NCBI GenBank assembly: GCA_023105745.1
Contig: JALGQZ010000008.1
Coordinates: forward strand, 22,796,866-22,860,865
Direction: 5' to 3'
Length of the DNA stretch: 64,000 nucleotides
From: Austropuccinia psidii
Taxonomy: Eukaryota; Basidiomycota; Pucciniomycetes; Pucciniales; Sphaerophragmiaceae
Shown: positions 34,061-45,695 of the stretch, piece by piece
Layout of the letters: every line of letters starts with the position of its first letter
Position numbering within the stretch: position 1 is the stretch's first letter
Notes under the pieces: model-generated
What the model was told of the DNA's origin: nothing
The model's database searches: none
What the model saw: the letters and a program-made list of their open reading frames with translations, nothing else
Translations under genes and position numbers: made by a program

Positions 34061-35487
34061 TTAATGACTTTCCTTTGCAATAGGTGTGAGCCTTAGAGAT
34101 ATTTTCATATACCCAAACAACCACAAATAATGAAAGTAAGCTATAATTGGAAATAAGAATTTTTTAAATATAAAAAAGAAATTAAATTCCAATAAAAAAT
34201 ACAAAATAAGATTTTTGTAATGAAAATGGAACATTAAATTTATATTGAAAATGAAAAATTTGAGAATACATTTTTACATGAAAAAATTAAACTCAACATA
34301 GATTTTTATAAAAAATATTAAGATTGAAATCTTTTTTGGAAAAAGTTAATGAAAATCATTATGAATTTTTTTAAAATGAATAATCTTATAAAAAACATTT
34401 AACCATTGGATTCCTCATAATAAATCAGGTGGGGTAAGGTCTGGGTAAAAATTCCATAGCTCAACTCTGAAGAAGTTTAAATTAAGCTTTTAGTATTTTC
34501 TGTATTAGAATCTGAAAATCCTCAAAACCTTAATTGAATTGATAATGAATGTGGTTTTAACCATCAAGTTTTGTGTTAAAGTTGAGGTATGGTGTGTAGT
34601 TTAAGATTAGTGAGGAATCGAAGTATTTTCAATTGAAATGTCAAAATGTGCACATGTATTAAATAAGTGAACTGAAATCTACATATGAGATATTAATAAG
34701 TACTTTTTTTTAATGTGATTGCTCAATTTAATGATTTTTGTAAATTTTAATTCTAATACACAATGAGGAATTAAGGAAAAAATAACTTGGACAGATCAAT
34801 TTTGGGGGAAAGGAATCTTAGCTCCAAGGGTTCCAGACTCCCCTAAATTCCTTTCTGAAAGGTATGGGATGTCAAAATTCATGAGAAATTTCATCACCTT
34901 TTGCCTGGAATTAAGTCACAAGGTCTATTACTTAATTGATGATGTGGGTTTGATACCTACCAGGGCAGGTTTAACTGTTCCCAAGAGGATAATACTACCC
35001 TTAAGTACAAACATTCCTTTATTTGACAAAATTCTTTCCAAAAAATTAAGCAATGTCATATAAATATGAATCCAATAGCCATTAATAATGTCTTTTTGAT
35101 TCCTAAGAGCTCAATTATAATCTTTCTTCATTTGCTATCATAGCTTTGCTTTCATGAATGCACTTCTTAGGAAATTCTTCTCTCAGATAATAACATGTCC
35201 AAATTCAAAAATATGTACATCATCATATCTTTCTTTGAACAACTATTCTTTCTCACAGAAGAAATGTTTTTGGTTAATGATTGCTTTTTTCTGGAACCTG
35301 AATTGATCCTTATCAAAATTATGCAAACACAAAGAAAGAGATACCAATTAACCATTTAATAATTGCAAAATAATTTTTGAAAATCTTTTTCAACTTCAGA
35401 TTCAAAATAGATATTTTATGAATAAACCTTTGGCACACCTTCACTGAATTTAGTTTTCTATTACCCTTGTATCAGATATTTATGTAT
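34061..35487. other. AT-rich stretch, probable retroelement leader
   Basis: No coding frame is convincing. It separates the gag remnant from the LTR end at 35488, so it may be the untranslated leader of the same element plus later insertions. Confidence 0.35.
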
Positions 35488-36037
35488 TGTGGGAACTCCT
35501 CTTTATGTGGTATAAAATGAGGCAGTACCTGGAAGGGGAAATTACAAGTAAACAGTTTTTAATTTCTGTTTGATACTTTTAACCCTTGCTCTACTCATGT
35601 GCAATAATGATCTAGAAATTGTTTCCTAATATGATAAGCTATCTTCACTGAGTTCACAAAATTGATTTTTTTATTGAGAGTGGCTTTATCAGAAAATATT
35701 GTACTCAAAAATCTCTAATCAGAATTTTCTCTACCTGAACACAATGTTTATTTGAAATCTTAAAAAGTATTTTTTTTAAAAAAAAACTCACAGCAGGCTG
35801 AGTGGATTCCACCAAGTATCTTTACAACAATATTCAAAAATAATATAATAAGTAATAAGAAATATTAATAGCAGAAAAGACTATTTATAATACACAAACT
35901 GAAAATTTTCTTCTTTTCTTGGTTAGTTGTCAGTAAATATGACAAATAAAACAACATTAATATTGAATTGGATATCATATAAGACCTAAAAAGGTAGAAT
36001 ATATATATTTAATGCTCTTCCTTGTGTTTTATATAAG
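35488..36037 (-). mobile_element. B-type LTR segment, interrupted by the A1 element
   Basis: It starts TGTGGGAACTCCTCTTTATG and matches 19027 onward best, including GAGGCAGTACCTGGAAGGGG. It runs up to the insertion point of the A1 gypsy element. Whether the remainder of this LTR continues after 45695 could not be proven by eye. Confidence 0.6.
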
Positions 36038-36042
36038 ATACT
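36038..36042 (+). repeat. 5-bp target duplication, left (ATACT)
   Basis: ATACT precedes the A1 5' LTR and recurs at 45691-45695 after the 3' LTR, the usual signature of integrase-mediated insertion. Confidence 0.85.
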
Positions 36043-36970
36043 TGTCAGCCTGTGACTCAAAACCAGAGCACAAGCATGACAGCCAAAAATACCATAAACC
36101 AATGGTATAGCCAAGATACCACCAAAACATGGAACCAAGCCAAATCAGCTCAAAAGGTATCAAAAGAAAGAGGAAACTCACCTCTTTTCTGAAAACATAA
36201 GTCCCATCACCATAGGACAAGAAATAACAAAGTTATTCCTGCTCAAAGTTATTGCTGAGCATAAACCTTAATTTTCACCTCTCATCTAAAATCTAGAACG
36301 AGAGGGTGAACCCCATCAAATGGGTACTCAAAATGAAGCTCTACGCCAGGGCTATCCAATGGTACCAGTCAAACTGAGCTAGCACCAATATTACTGGAGT
36401 TATGGTCAATTTCAGGCCAAATAAGGGTGAACAAAACATTCACCTCTCATATAACTTCTACAGTTTTAGTGTGAGATACTTGAAGTGGGGTCCTTTTGGA
36501 AAGAGCACAATCAGAGCTATCTGATGGTGTAATCCATTTCCCTATAGCTCAACTAGAACAAAAGCTATGAGGCAAACAAGCTCAATACAGCTTTTTGCCT
36601 ATACCACGCAAATGTACAAAAATCTTGTACATGGGATAACTTTGCCATATTTAAAGATACTCATATCAAATGAGGTACCATTGTGTAGAGCACATACAGG
36701 GATACACACTGAACCAATTTTGAGGTTGATATCTCAAGAATTGACAGAGCTATGGCTGTTTTAAGGTCAGATTCTCACCTGCTGTCATATACAGCCTTAC
36801 CATAGGATAATATCCTATAACCATGAATATGAGGTGTCAAATAGACGGGGAAGCTTGTTTTTACTTCAATACCTCATATGTCAGTCAATACTGGGGTCCC
36901 ATACAGGTTCTGTACAGCATTCTATGCGTCATACATGTCAGAATCAGGCTGTGAGGTCCCCAGATGAAAG

Positions 36971-37023
36971 TTTTCACCCTGTATTGGTGAAAACTGCCCA
37001 GATGTGGTTTCAAAACCACATCT
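36971..37023 (+). promoter_or_regulatory. paired hairpins in the LTR
   Basis: Hairpin 1 is TTTTCACC / GGTGAAAA with a 7-nt loop (36971-36993). Hairpin 2 is AGATGTGGTTT / AAACCACATCT, 11 perfect pairs with a 2-nt loop (37000-37023). Hairpin 2 recurs intact at 45232-45255 and 53698-53721, and decayed near 57728 in copy A2. They lie about 120-170 bp before the TATA-like box. Confidence 0.8.
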
Positions 37024-37139
37024 GAGCCCAATACAGGTTATACAGGCTGTTTGTAAACCACAAGCCAGTACTAGAGAGTGAAAAAATCTTCACTTCCTCT
37101 ACATGGAAAGGTCTAGCACCCTTTCCACCCCATTTCAGG

Positions 37140-37147
37140 ATAAAAAG
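37140..37147 (+). promoter_or_regulatory. TATA-like box of the A1 5' LTR
   Basis: ATAAAAAG sits in a block (GGATAAAAAGGAGGC) conserved in the 3' LTR (45371-45378) and mostly in A2. The nearby CAGCCAGAATTG stretch could hold the start of transcription. No direct evidence of use. Confidence 0.5.
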
Positions 37148-37485
37148 GAGGCTTTTCACAGCCAGAATTGTCTCCTCATCCTGCTCTTGAATACCCTACA
37201 TAGTAAACTGTCAAAAACAGTTTTACTCTTGGGTAATAAGCAGGTATACTCTTGATTTAAAGTATTGTAGTCTTTATTATTGTAACCCAACAGGTAAAGC
37301 TGCACCCAGGGCTTTCAACAGCGCTCACCACCACTATATTCCTTATAGTAAAGCCCTCTTATTATTAAATTAAACCATCTTTAACTCTTATGAAATATTT
37401 TAAATCTTTATTTACCGTGTCACAGTCATAGTTAAGAGTTGTAAATACTTTTTAATACTCTCATCATAGACTCAGCCTGACATTT

Positions 37486-37501
37486 TGGGGGCCTGCCTGT
37501 G
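37486..37501 (+). other. candidate primer-binding site
   Basis: TGGGGGCCTGCCTGTG starts 4 nt after the LTR end. The A2 copy has TGGGTGCCCGGCCATG at 58217. Both begin TGG, complementary to a tRNA CCA end. The tRNA was not identified. Confidence 0.5.
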
Positions 37502-38046
37502 TTTTAAACCTTTTTGGACCTTATAAGTAAGTTTTTTCCTCTTATTTTCTATTTCTGACATTTTTTTTATATTTTTTAGGCATATTTTCTTTTAAAATAT
37601 ATTTTTTTATATATATTTTACTTTATTACTCATATTTTAAGAGTACTTACCACATGGTTAATACCCACTGGAACCTTTATTTTTGGTGTGTTTGCATATA
37701 AAACACATAAGCCACCAATAAGTCCTGTATTCTTGATTGAATAAGGACACCTCTGACTGAAAAACCATCAGTTGAGGCGTGGTTAAGTGTATTGTTAGCT
37801 CAATTTCACTTATACAGATTACACTTGAAAACCACAAGTGTATCTGTGGGATACTGGCACACAAACAGTGTGACAGGGTACCAAAAGCTGTAATTCTGAC
37901 ATGGAATTGTTGATTCAATTACACTGTCATTATACAGGGCATATTGTAGTAACATACAAGCCCAGAGGCCAATCTTAGACGTGCAAAACCAGCATTTTTT
38001 GAGAAGTCTTAACTGACATAAGCCCTCTTTTTCCTGCCTTGATTCA
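37502..38046 (+). other. A1 untranslated leader
   Basis: A T-rich leader with no frame. A GTAAGT donor at 37527-37532 and a good acceptor context before 38047 (TAACTGAC branch-like sequence, pyrimidines, TTCAG) suggest that part of it may be spliced out. The same acceptor context precedes the gag frame in A2 (TATTCAG, then TGGAAGAAAA). Confidence 0.4.
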
Positions 38047-39116
38047 GTGGAAGAAAATTACATCCAACTTGAGACCCAGTCACAGTCCAACACACCAGTG
38101 ACACCTTCAGAACCAGAGGGAAGCAAGGGCAAAGGAAAGAGGCACAGTGAAGGTCTCATCACAACCAAGAAGTGGACTCCAATAGCCACTCAGAGGAGTA
38201 GAAAACCACAAAACTCTGCATCAATACAAGGTAAACCAACCTTAACCACTTGTACAGGGAAAATTACAATTATTAACCCAGTTGTAACCTCCAAAGGCAA
38301 ACTGCCCAAATCAGCAGATAACAAATTTGTACAAGGCACATTCAAAGGTAAATACCCCAAGAACATAAAATTTTTGACTGCTTGCAAACACTGATATGTC
38401 CCCTGTATACCTCAGAGACCTTGGCTTCCAAAGGAACCAGCCAGAGGACAGAGAAGGCTTGTCCAGAACCAGAAGACCTGGAAGAGGACACCTTGGACAC
38501 AGTGGTGGATGGCAAAACAATGAGAGAGATAATATCAACCCTGCCATTCACACTCCAATTCAACAGGAACCTCAAACCAGAGGACTGGAAGGATATGGAT
38601 CAAGTTCTTCAGCTCCACCAACTCCTCAAAGACTTATTTCAATGGAGCATGGACAACAAGAGGTTCAACCTGGCAAGTCACTGGGCAGAACTTGGAGCAA
38701 GTTGCCAGAAGATCTGTCTCAAAGAGATAGACTTCAAGGACCTTATGGTAATCACCAAGGGTTGGAATCCTACCAGGAAGTTCAGACTACTGGAGGCAAG
38801 GGCACAGAGGATAAGGAAGAATAAAGCCACTATACAAGCTATAGAAGAACAGTTAACCCAGACAGGTCCTACTCAGATTCCTTCAGGCTCACAAGGAGCA
38901 GGCCAAATCAGCTCTCCAGTGGCTTCACACCATTCAGAAACCAGAAGATCAGTGGCCAAGAGTCACCATTCTTCACAATTCCAGGAAGTTTCCAGGAGAA
39001 GACAAGGAAACAAGGGTAAGAACAAAGCCTCCTTCAACCAGAGGAGGAAAGAGTCAGACCCCATGATCCAGAAGCTGTTAGATTTGGTGAAAGAAGTACA
39101 CAAGAACCAGAAGTAG
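38047..39116 (+). CDS. A1 gag, first frame, with a 68-nt intron
   Basis: Two exons, 38047-38347 and 38416-39116. The intron 38348-38415 has GTAAAT and CTCAG ends and joins phase 1 to phase 1, giving GTFK-E-TLASKGTSQRTEK. Copy A2 keeps the same 68-nt intron (59131-59198), while the unspliced frame is broken in both. No ATG opens the first exon (it starts with GTG at 38047), so the true start may lie across an upstream splice. The product has a basic Ser/Thr-rich N-terminus (SKGKGKRHSEG) and a helical, charged part (DMDQVLQLHQLLKDLFQWSM) and a KNKASFNQRRK tail. It probably forms the N-terminal gag. It ends with TAG at 39114-39116, overlapping another long frame in the -1 register. Confidence 0.65.
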
Positions 39117-39463
39117 TTGTAAACCACTCTAGAATCAGTAGTCCTAGTAGTAGAAACATTACCCCCACTCAGACTGAAAATAACATTGTCACATCTGAGA
39201 GTAACATCAACAGTGATACACTGTGGTTACAAATGTCCCAATATGCTGAACAATCTGCAAAGCAGTTTGCAGAAATTAAAGCTGGCCAAGAGAGGATGAG
39301 AAAAACTCAAGCCTCCTTGGAACAGATAGTTAAGAATCTTCAAGAAGGATATGCTCAACTGAGCAAAGCCTCTGAAGAAACCAACAAAAGACTGAATATA
39401 GTCTTTTAAGAACAACACCACAGCAAAAGGGACAGGGATTGTCTGGACCAAGACATAAACAAA
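38396..39463 (+). CDS. A1 gag, second frame overlapping the first
   Basis: This frame is in register with pol (-1 relative to the first gag frame). It is open from 38396 to a TAA at 38822-38824, continues as protein-like text (SYSDSFRLTRSRPNQLSSGF, SGQESPFFTIPGSFQEKTR) past the end of the first frame, then as LQMSQYAEQSAKQFAEIKAG and a coiled-coil-like stretch, has one more stop (TAA, near 39407), and runs into the pol frame. In A2 the first stop is absent (open 59485-59961), so the stops in A1 look like damage. It is probably the gag middle reached by frameshift or alternative splicing. Start unknown. Confidence 0.5.
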
Positions 39464-42400
39464 TTGTTTAATGTCTACCATGACTTGAAGCCCCAACCAC
39501 AAGGCCAAGCTATGGAGAATCCATATCAACCAGATGACATCAAACCAGATGCCATGTTGATGAATAAGACAAGATCTCCATCACAATACCAGGATGGAGA
39601 TGGAATGTCTTATTCAGAGAAGGAAGCCTTGAAACAGCTTCCTGAGGCCTCAGGCTGGCCCAAGTTCTCTGGATCAGGAGAATATGATCATGTGGAGCTC
39701 ATAGATTATATTGATGGACTCTTCATTGATGTACTAAGAATACCAGACTACTGGATTACTGCTAGATTGAATAATGCATTTAAAGGCCATGCTAGTATAT
39801 GGTACACAGAAATGAAAGAAATCCATGGCGGAAGAAACTGGCCATGGTGGAAGAGTCAAATCATCCAAAAGTACAGTAATGGAACTTGGATATGGCAGAA
39901 GACAATGTCATTTGAAAATGACAAATACTCAGTGGACAAAGATCCATATGAGTGGTGTCTTAGACAGTCTAAAAGACTTAAAGCCATTGATCCTCAGATG
40001 AACATCCAAATGAGGAATCACAAGCTTCTGACACAACTGCCAGGAGAACTAGAGCATGCAGTAAAATGCAGATGCAAGCAAAATTGCACTCTAGATGACA
40101 TTGCCAACACCTTACAAGACATAAGGAAAAGGACTAATATAGGGAAATTCACCCCATATAAGAGCAGTAGTTTCAAAGAGAAACAACCTTTCAGGGTAGA
40201 ATTTAAAGACAAACCCAAAGAAAGAGTGGCAGAAGTGGCAAAAAAGAGGAATTCTTGTCACAATTGTGGTTCAACAGACCACTATGCCAACAACTGTCCA
40301 AAGGCAAAGAAAAAAGTCTATGCCATTGAGAAAGTCCCAGAGGAAGAATCTCCAACAGAGGATTCTGAATCCGACTCCATGGGTGATGCCATCAGAGAAC
40401 CATATGATGATGATCAAGACCCAAGAGAGGAATTTCTAGTGGAATACCAAAAGGAAACCCCACTAGAAATCCAGGACATACAGTTGGAAGCAGGCATGCC
40501 ACAGGACACTGCTAACAAGAACTTGTGCAAACACACACAAGATGCACAAACATTCCTGGTTACACCAACCAAAGGAATGGCATATATACATGGGAAAGCC
40601 ACAAAAATGACTGTTTGTATTGACAATGCTCAGCATCCACTGATCATTGATAGTGGAGCACACTGCTCCATAGTGGCCAGACACTATCTGGATACCCACT
40701 TCCCAAACTGGGAAAAACAGCTCTGGCCCACTAAGGCAAAGAACTTTAAAAGTGCATCAGGGAAGATGACTTCCATTGGGACAATTATCAAAGAGATAAT
40801 TATACCCCACAGGAAGGGTAACATCAGACTCAATCCAGAGTTTGTAGTGCTTGATGATGCCCACATCCAAGGGGTTTTACTGGGAACAGATTACCAGAGG
40901 ATGTATGGCATAGACATTTACAACAGTAAAAATAGGCACATCACCATTGGTACTAACAAGGAAAGGAAATTTTCACTTGATATATACCAGATATCTTCTC
41001 AAGACCCACTAGAAGAGCTTGTAGAGGAATTCAGAGAGGGACAGTTTAGCACTACCCTCACCAGTAAACAAAAATTAAGTTTACTGAAGATGCTGAGAAA
41101 GAACAGACCAGCATTTGCCATTGGTGAGGAACCATTAGGAAAGATCAAAGGCCATGATATAGAACTGTATCTGGATGTGGAAAGGCCTTATCCACCCACG
41201 CTTAGGAGACCTCATTATCCAGCAAGCCTGGAAACCAGGAAAGAAATTGAGAAACATATCAATGAACTCCTGGATATGGATGTCATCAGGAAGATTGGAC
41301 ATAATGAGATAGTGGAAATAACCACCCCTGTCCTAATCACCTGGCATGATGGCAAGTCTAGACTGTGTGGAGATTTCAGAGCTCTGGATAACTACACAAA
41401 CGCAGGCAGGTAACCTATACCCAGGATACCTCATGCCTTGGATAAACTGGCAAAAGCCAAATATATAACCAAAATGGATTGTATGAAAGGCTTCCACCAA
41501 AATGGAGTTGAACCAAACTCCATGAAATTACTCAGAATAATATGCCATATGGGCATATATGAGTATACCACAATGCCATTTGGAATCAAAAATGCACCAG
41601 CCCATTTCCAAAGGATGATGGACACAATATTTCAAGAAGACATACTGGAAGGCTGGATGGTGGTATATATTGATGATATCATTATATACTCAGAAACATA
41701 GGAGGACCATGTGCAATACATAGACAGAGTACTAAGTAAATGCACACCCATAAATCTCAAAATTGCACTTAAAAAGGGAAATTTTGGCCAACAAGAGTTA
41801 CTGGCTCTAGGACATAAAGTCTCAGGTCTTAGTCTGGCAATTGACCAGAATAAAGTAGCAGCAGTACTGCAAAAGCCAGTACCAAAAAGCATCAAAGAAA
41901 TGCAATCTTTTCTTGGGTTTGCTAGTTACTATAGAAACCACATCAAAAACTTCGCACACATAACTAGTAGTTTATACAAGTTATGTTCAAAAGATGTAGT
42001 TTTTGAAATAACCAAGGAAAGGAGGGATGCATATGAGAGGATCAAATATGAACTCACAAATGCACCTGTGCTCATCTTACCTTACTTTGAACTACCATTC
42101 AAGTTATATATAGATGCAGCATGCAGTCAAGGCCTAGGAGCAGCCCTTCACCAAAGACAAATTGTGGATGGTGAACCAAGAGAGGGTGTAATATCTTACA
42201 TCTCTAGGAAACTGAAAGATTCAGAAGCCAGGTATGGGGCCACCCAGACTGAATGTCTATGTATAGTCTGGGCTCTAGAGAAACTCCATTATTATTTGGA
42301 GGGTGCAGTCTTTGAAGTCTACACATACTGCACAGACTTGAAGTCTTTACTAAACATGAAGACTACAAATAGACACATGCTGAGATGGCAAATAGCTATC

Positions 42401-44252
42401 CAGGAGTATAGAGGGAATATGACCATCATATACAAAGAAGGTAAAATTCATACTAATGCAGATGGCCTTAGCAGATGGACACTGGATAATGTCAAAATCA
42501 ATCCAGCTTATGACCCTGAAGTTGCAGCCAAAATCCCTATCCATTTCATGGAAGTAGATAGGAGGAAGAACTTCAGATTTTCTGAATGGGCACCAGAAAG
42601 TGGTACCCTTGACAGTGGAAACACTGATTCAGAGGGGACAGAAACTCCCATATTGGGAATAAGTTCCTCTGAACTGCACAATGAATTTTTTAGTGCAGTA
42701 CTGAAGTCTTATGCCAAACACAAACAGTGTGGCATACTGCTACAACTCTTTCAAAAAAAGTACAGGAGCCCAGAACTGGAATCCCAGCTGGAAGAACCCT
42801 GGTTGAGGGCCTATAAGGAAAACAAGTTCTTCCTTATACATGGCCTGCTCTACCACAGAGAGAAACACACAAGTGCACTCACAGTGGTAGACAGAGACCA
42901 CATCTCCTTGATCCTGCAGGAATGCCATGACTGCCCCTATATTGGACACATGAGTGAGGACAGGACTAAGGAGAGGGTAGCAAGCACAGCTTGGTGGCTC
43001 AAGTGGGAACAAGAGTTGGGAGAATACATCAACACTTGTGAAAGATGCCAAAAGGAAAATAGGAAACTTGGGAAGAAATATGGGTTACTTCAACATATAG
43101 AAGAACCCAAACACCCATGGGAAACCATCAACATGGACTGGGTTACAGGACTTGTCCCAGGAGGCAAAGAAAACTACAATTCCTGCTTGATCATAGTTGA
43201 TAGGTTAAGCAAGAGCATGAGGTGTCTACCATGTCACAAGGAGGTCACAGCCATTGATACTGCCCTGTTATTTTGGAATAACATCATATCTACCTGTAGA
43301 GTCCCTAAGATCATCATTAGTGATAGGGACCCAAAATTCACATCTGAATTTTGGACCAACTTGTATGACATGCTTGTCACCAAGCTTGCTTTTTTCCACA
43401 GCTTACCATCCCCATACAGATGGCCTAGCTGAGAGGATGATCCAGACTATGGAAGACATCCTTAGAAGGTTCTGTGCCTATGGCATGGAATACAAGGACC
43501 ATGAAGGATACATCGATGACTGGGTTACCCTTCTAACAGCTGTCCAGCTGGCTTATAATACAAGTCAGCACTCTACCACAGGAAAAACAGCTGCACTGGT
43601 AGAGAAAGGGTGGAATCCCTTGTTGCCTGTGGATCACTTGAAGAAGAACCTTCTAATCATCTAACCCACAGCCAAAGACTTCCATGATATGTGGAAGAGG
43701 GCTTGTGACACAGCTGCTAAATGTATAGCTGAAGCAAAAGATTATAATAAGCAGAGGTGGGACAAGACACACATGGAACCTGACTTTAAAGAAGGGGACC
43801 AGGTGCTAGTGTCTACACTGAACTTTAATAATATTAAAGGACCCAAGAAGATGAGGGACTCATTTGTAGGGCCTTCCATCATCATTAGGTTGATAGGAAA
43901 GAATGCAGTGGAAGTCAAACTTACAGAGGAATTTTCCAGGAAGAACACAGTCTTCCCCATAAGCTTGGTCAAACCATACTTCCAAAAAGAGGAGGATAAA
44001 TTCCCCTCCAGGAAAAAGAACCCCACACCATTTGATATAGTGGAAGTGGAGGATTCCCCAGGACCTGTGAGTAGGATCATCAGGGACAGGAAGATCAGAC
44101 TTAATGGAAAGGATCAGAGACAATACTTAGTCAGATTCAAGCACCAAACAGCTGATAAAGAAAAATGGTTGGCAGAAGATGCCATACCAGATGGGAGCCT
44201 TCATCTAAAGAGATTCAGGGCCTCTAAGAGGACTGGACAGTCTCATCAATGA
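39464..44252 (+). pseudogene. A1 gag C-terminus and pol polyprotein, interrupted
   Basis: In order: capsid-like retrotransposon gag (PKFSGSGEYDHVELIDYIDG, WWKSQIIQKY, YEWCLRQSKRLKAI); CCHC knuckle CHNCGSTDHYANNC from 40256; protease IIDSGAHCS with Asp at 40649; RT from about 41150, palm YIDD at 41666-41677; RNase H ([17 protein letters not shown], ~42100); integrase with CERC zinc ligands (~43030) and catalytic blocks [13 protein letters not shown] and TDGLAERM; chromodomain-like tail (RQYLVRFKHQTADKEKWLAE, ~44120) ending at TGA 44250-44252. Damage: TAA at 41411-41413, TAG near 41699, one extra T in a T-run near 43395 that shifts the frame +1, and TAA near 43662. All visible catalytic residues are still present, so decay is recent and by point events. 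It would make a polyprotein for replication by reverse transcription in cytoplasmic particles. Confidence 0.95.
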
Positions 44253-44258
44253 TGAGCC

Positions 44259-44276
44259 TTTTTTAGAGGGAGGGTA
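44259..44276 (+). other. A1 polypurine tract
   Basis: TTTTTTAGAGGGAGGGTA lies directly before the TGTCAG of the 3' LTR. AGAGGGAGGG is the expected plus-strand primer. Confidence 0.85.
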
Positions 44277-45690
44277 TGTCAGCCTGTGACTCAAAACCAG
44301 AGCACAAGCATGACAGCCAAAATACCATAAACCAATGGTATAGCCAAGATACCACAAAAACATGGAGCTGAGCCAAATCAGTTCAAAAGGTATCAAAAGA
44401 AAGAGGAAACTTACCTCTTTTCTGAAAACATAAGTCCCATCACCATAGGACAAGAAATAACAAAGTTATTCCTGCTCAAAGTTATTGCTGAGCATAAACC
44501 TTAATTTTCACATCTCATCTAAAATCTAGAAGGAGAGGCTTAACCCCATCAAATGGGTACTTAAAATGAAGCTCTAAGCCAGGACTATCCAATGGTACCA
44601 GCTAAACTGAGCTAGCACCAATATTACTGGAGTTATGGTCAATTTCAGGCCAAATAAGGGTCAACAAAACATTCACCTCTCATCTAACTTCTACAGTTTT
44701 AGTGTGAGATACTTGAAGTGGGGTTATTTTGGAAAGAGCACAATCAGGGCTATCTGATGAGGTCATTAATTTCCCCATAGCTCAACCAGAACAAAAGCTA
44801 TGAGGCAAACAAGCTCAATACAGCTTTTTGCCTATACCACACAAATGTACAAAAGTCTTGTACATGGGATAGCTTTGCCATATTTAAAGATACCCATATC
44901 AAATGAGGTACTATTGTGTAGAGCACATAGAGGGCTACACACTGAACCAATTTTGAGGTTGATATCTCAAGAATTGACAAAGGTGTGGCTGTTTTAAGGT
45001 CAGATTCCCACCTGATGTCATATACAGCCTTACCATGGGATAATATCCTATAACCATGAATATGAGGTGTCAAATAGACAAAGAAGCTTTTTTCACTTCA
45101 ATATATCATATGTAAGTCAATACTGGGGTCCCATACAGGTTCTGTACAGCATTCTATGCATCATACACGTCAGATTCAGGCTGTGAGGTCCCCAGATGAA
45201 AATTTTCACCCTGTATTGGTGTAAACTGCCCAGATGTGGTTTCAAAACCACATCTGAGCCCAATAAAGGTTATACAGGCTGTTTGAAAACCACAAGCCAG
45301 TACTAGAGAGTGAAAAATCTTCACTTCGTCTACGCGGAAAGGTCTAGCACCCTTTCCACCCCGTTTCAGGATAAAAAGGAGGCTTTTACAGCCAGAATTG
45401 TCTCCTCATCCTGCTCTTGAATACCCTACATAGTAAACTGTCAAAAAAAGTTTTACTCTTGGGTAATAACCAGGTATACTCTTAATTTAAAGTATTGTAG
45501 TCTTTATTATTGTAACCCAACAGGTAAAGCTTCACCCAGGGCTTTCAACAGCGCTCACCACCACTATATTCCTTATAGTAAAGCCATCTTTAACTCTTAT
45601 AAAATCTTTTAAATCTTGATTTACTCTGTCACAGTCATAGTTAAGAGTTGTAAATACTTTTCAATACTCTCATCATAGACTCAGCCTGAA
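44277..45690 (+). repeat. A1 3' LTR (1414 bp)
   Basis: It starts TGTCAGCCTGTGACTC and ends GACTCAGCCTGAA, one or two bases off the CTGACA end of the 5' LTR, so the boundary is ±1. It carries hairpin 2 intact (45232-45255), a damaged hairpin 1 and the TATA-like box. Compared with the 5' LTR it lacks about 21 bp after 45584. Antisense frames with SYGDGTYVFRKE are LTR artefacts. Confidence 0.95.
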
Positions 45691-45695
45691 ATACT
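45691..45695 (+). repeat. 5-bp target duplication, right (ATACT)
   Basis: Pairs with 36038-36042. Confidence 0.85.

Larger units (their letters stand above)
36043..37482 (+). repeat. A1 5' LTR (1440 bp)
   Basis: It begins TGTCAGCCTGTGACTC and ends GACTCAGCCTGACA, so its ends are short inverted repeats. A TATA-like ATAAAAAG lies at 37140-37147. Two tandem hairpins occur at 36971-36993 and 37000-37023. Confidence 0.95.
36043..45690 (+). mobile_element. full-length Ty3/gypsy chromovirus, copy A1
   Basis: The copy is 9.65 kb, with two LTRs of about 1.4 kb, a primer-binding-site candidate, a gag/pol coding region in the order gag, protease, RT, RNase H, integrase, chromodomain-like tail, a purine tract and a 5-bp target duplication. 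The order and the C-terminal chromodomain place it among gypsy chromoviruses. Coding is interrupted (see the pol entry), so it cannot move by itself in this state. LTRs are alike over nearly their full length, apart from point differences and a ~21-bp deletion in the 3' LTR near 45590, so insertion is fairly recent on the scale of this window. Confidence 0.95.

Noticed and set aside
34869..35063. Possible Pol III B box (GGTTTGATACC near 34950)
   Set aside because: No matching A box or clover-leaf could be found upstream.
36029..36220. Minus-strand frame MSYGDGTYVFRKE..., also at 44205-44453 and, in part, 11081-11281 and 54577
   Set aside because: It recurs only because it is antisense to the A-family LTR; frames break differently in each copy.
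41632..43051. Minus-strand frames within A1 (41632-41895, 42740-43051) and the same in A2
   Set aside because: Shadows of the RT and integrase coding frame on the other strand.
44798..45073. Minus-strand frame MTPHIHGYRILSHGKAV... and its relative at 53881-54156
   Set aside because: Also LTR sequence (U3 region); no independent evidence of coding.
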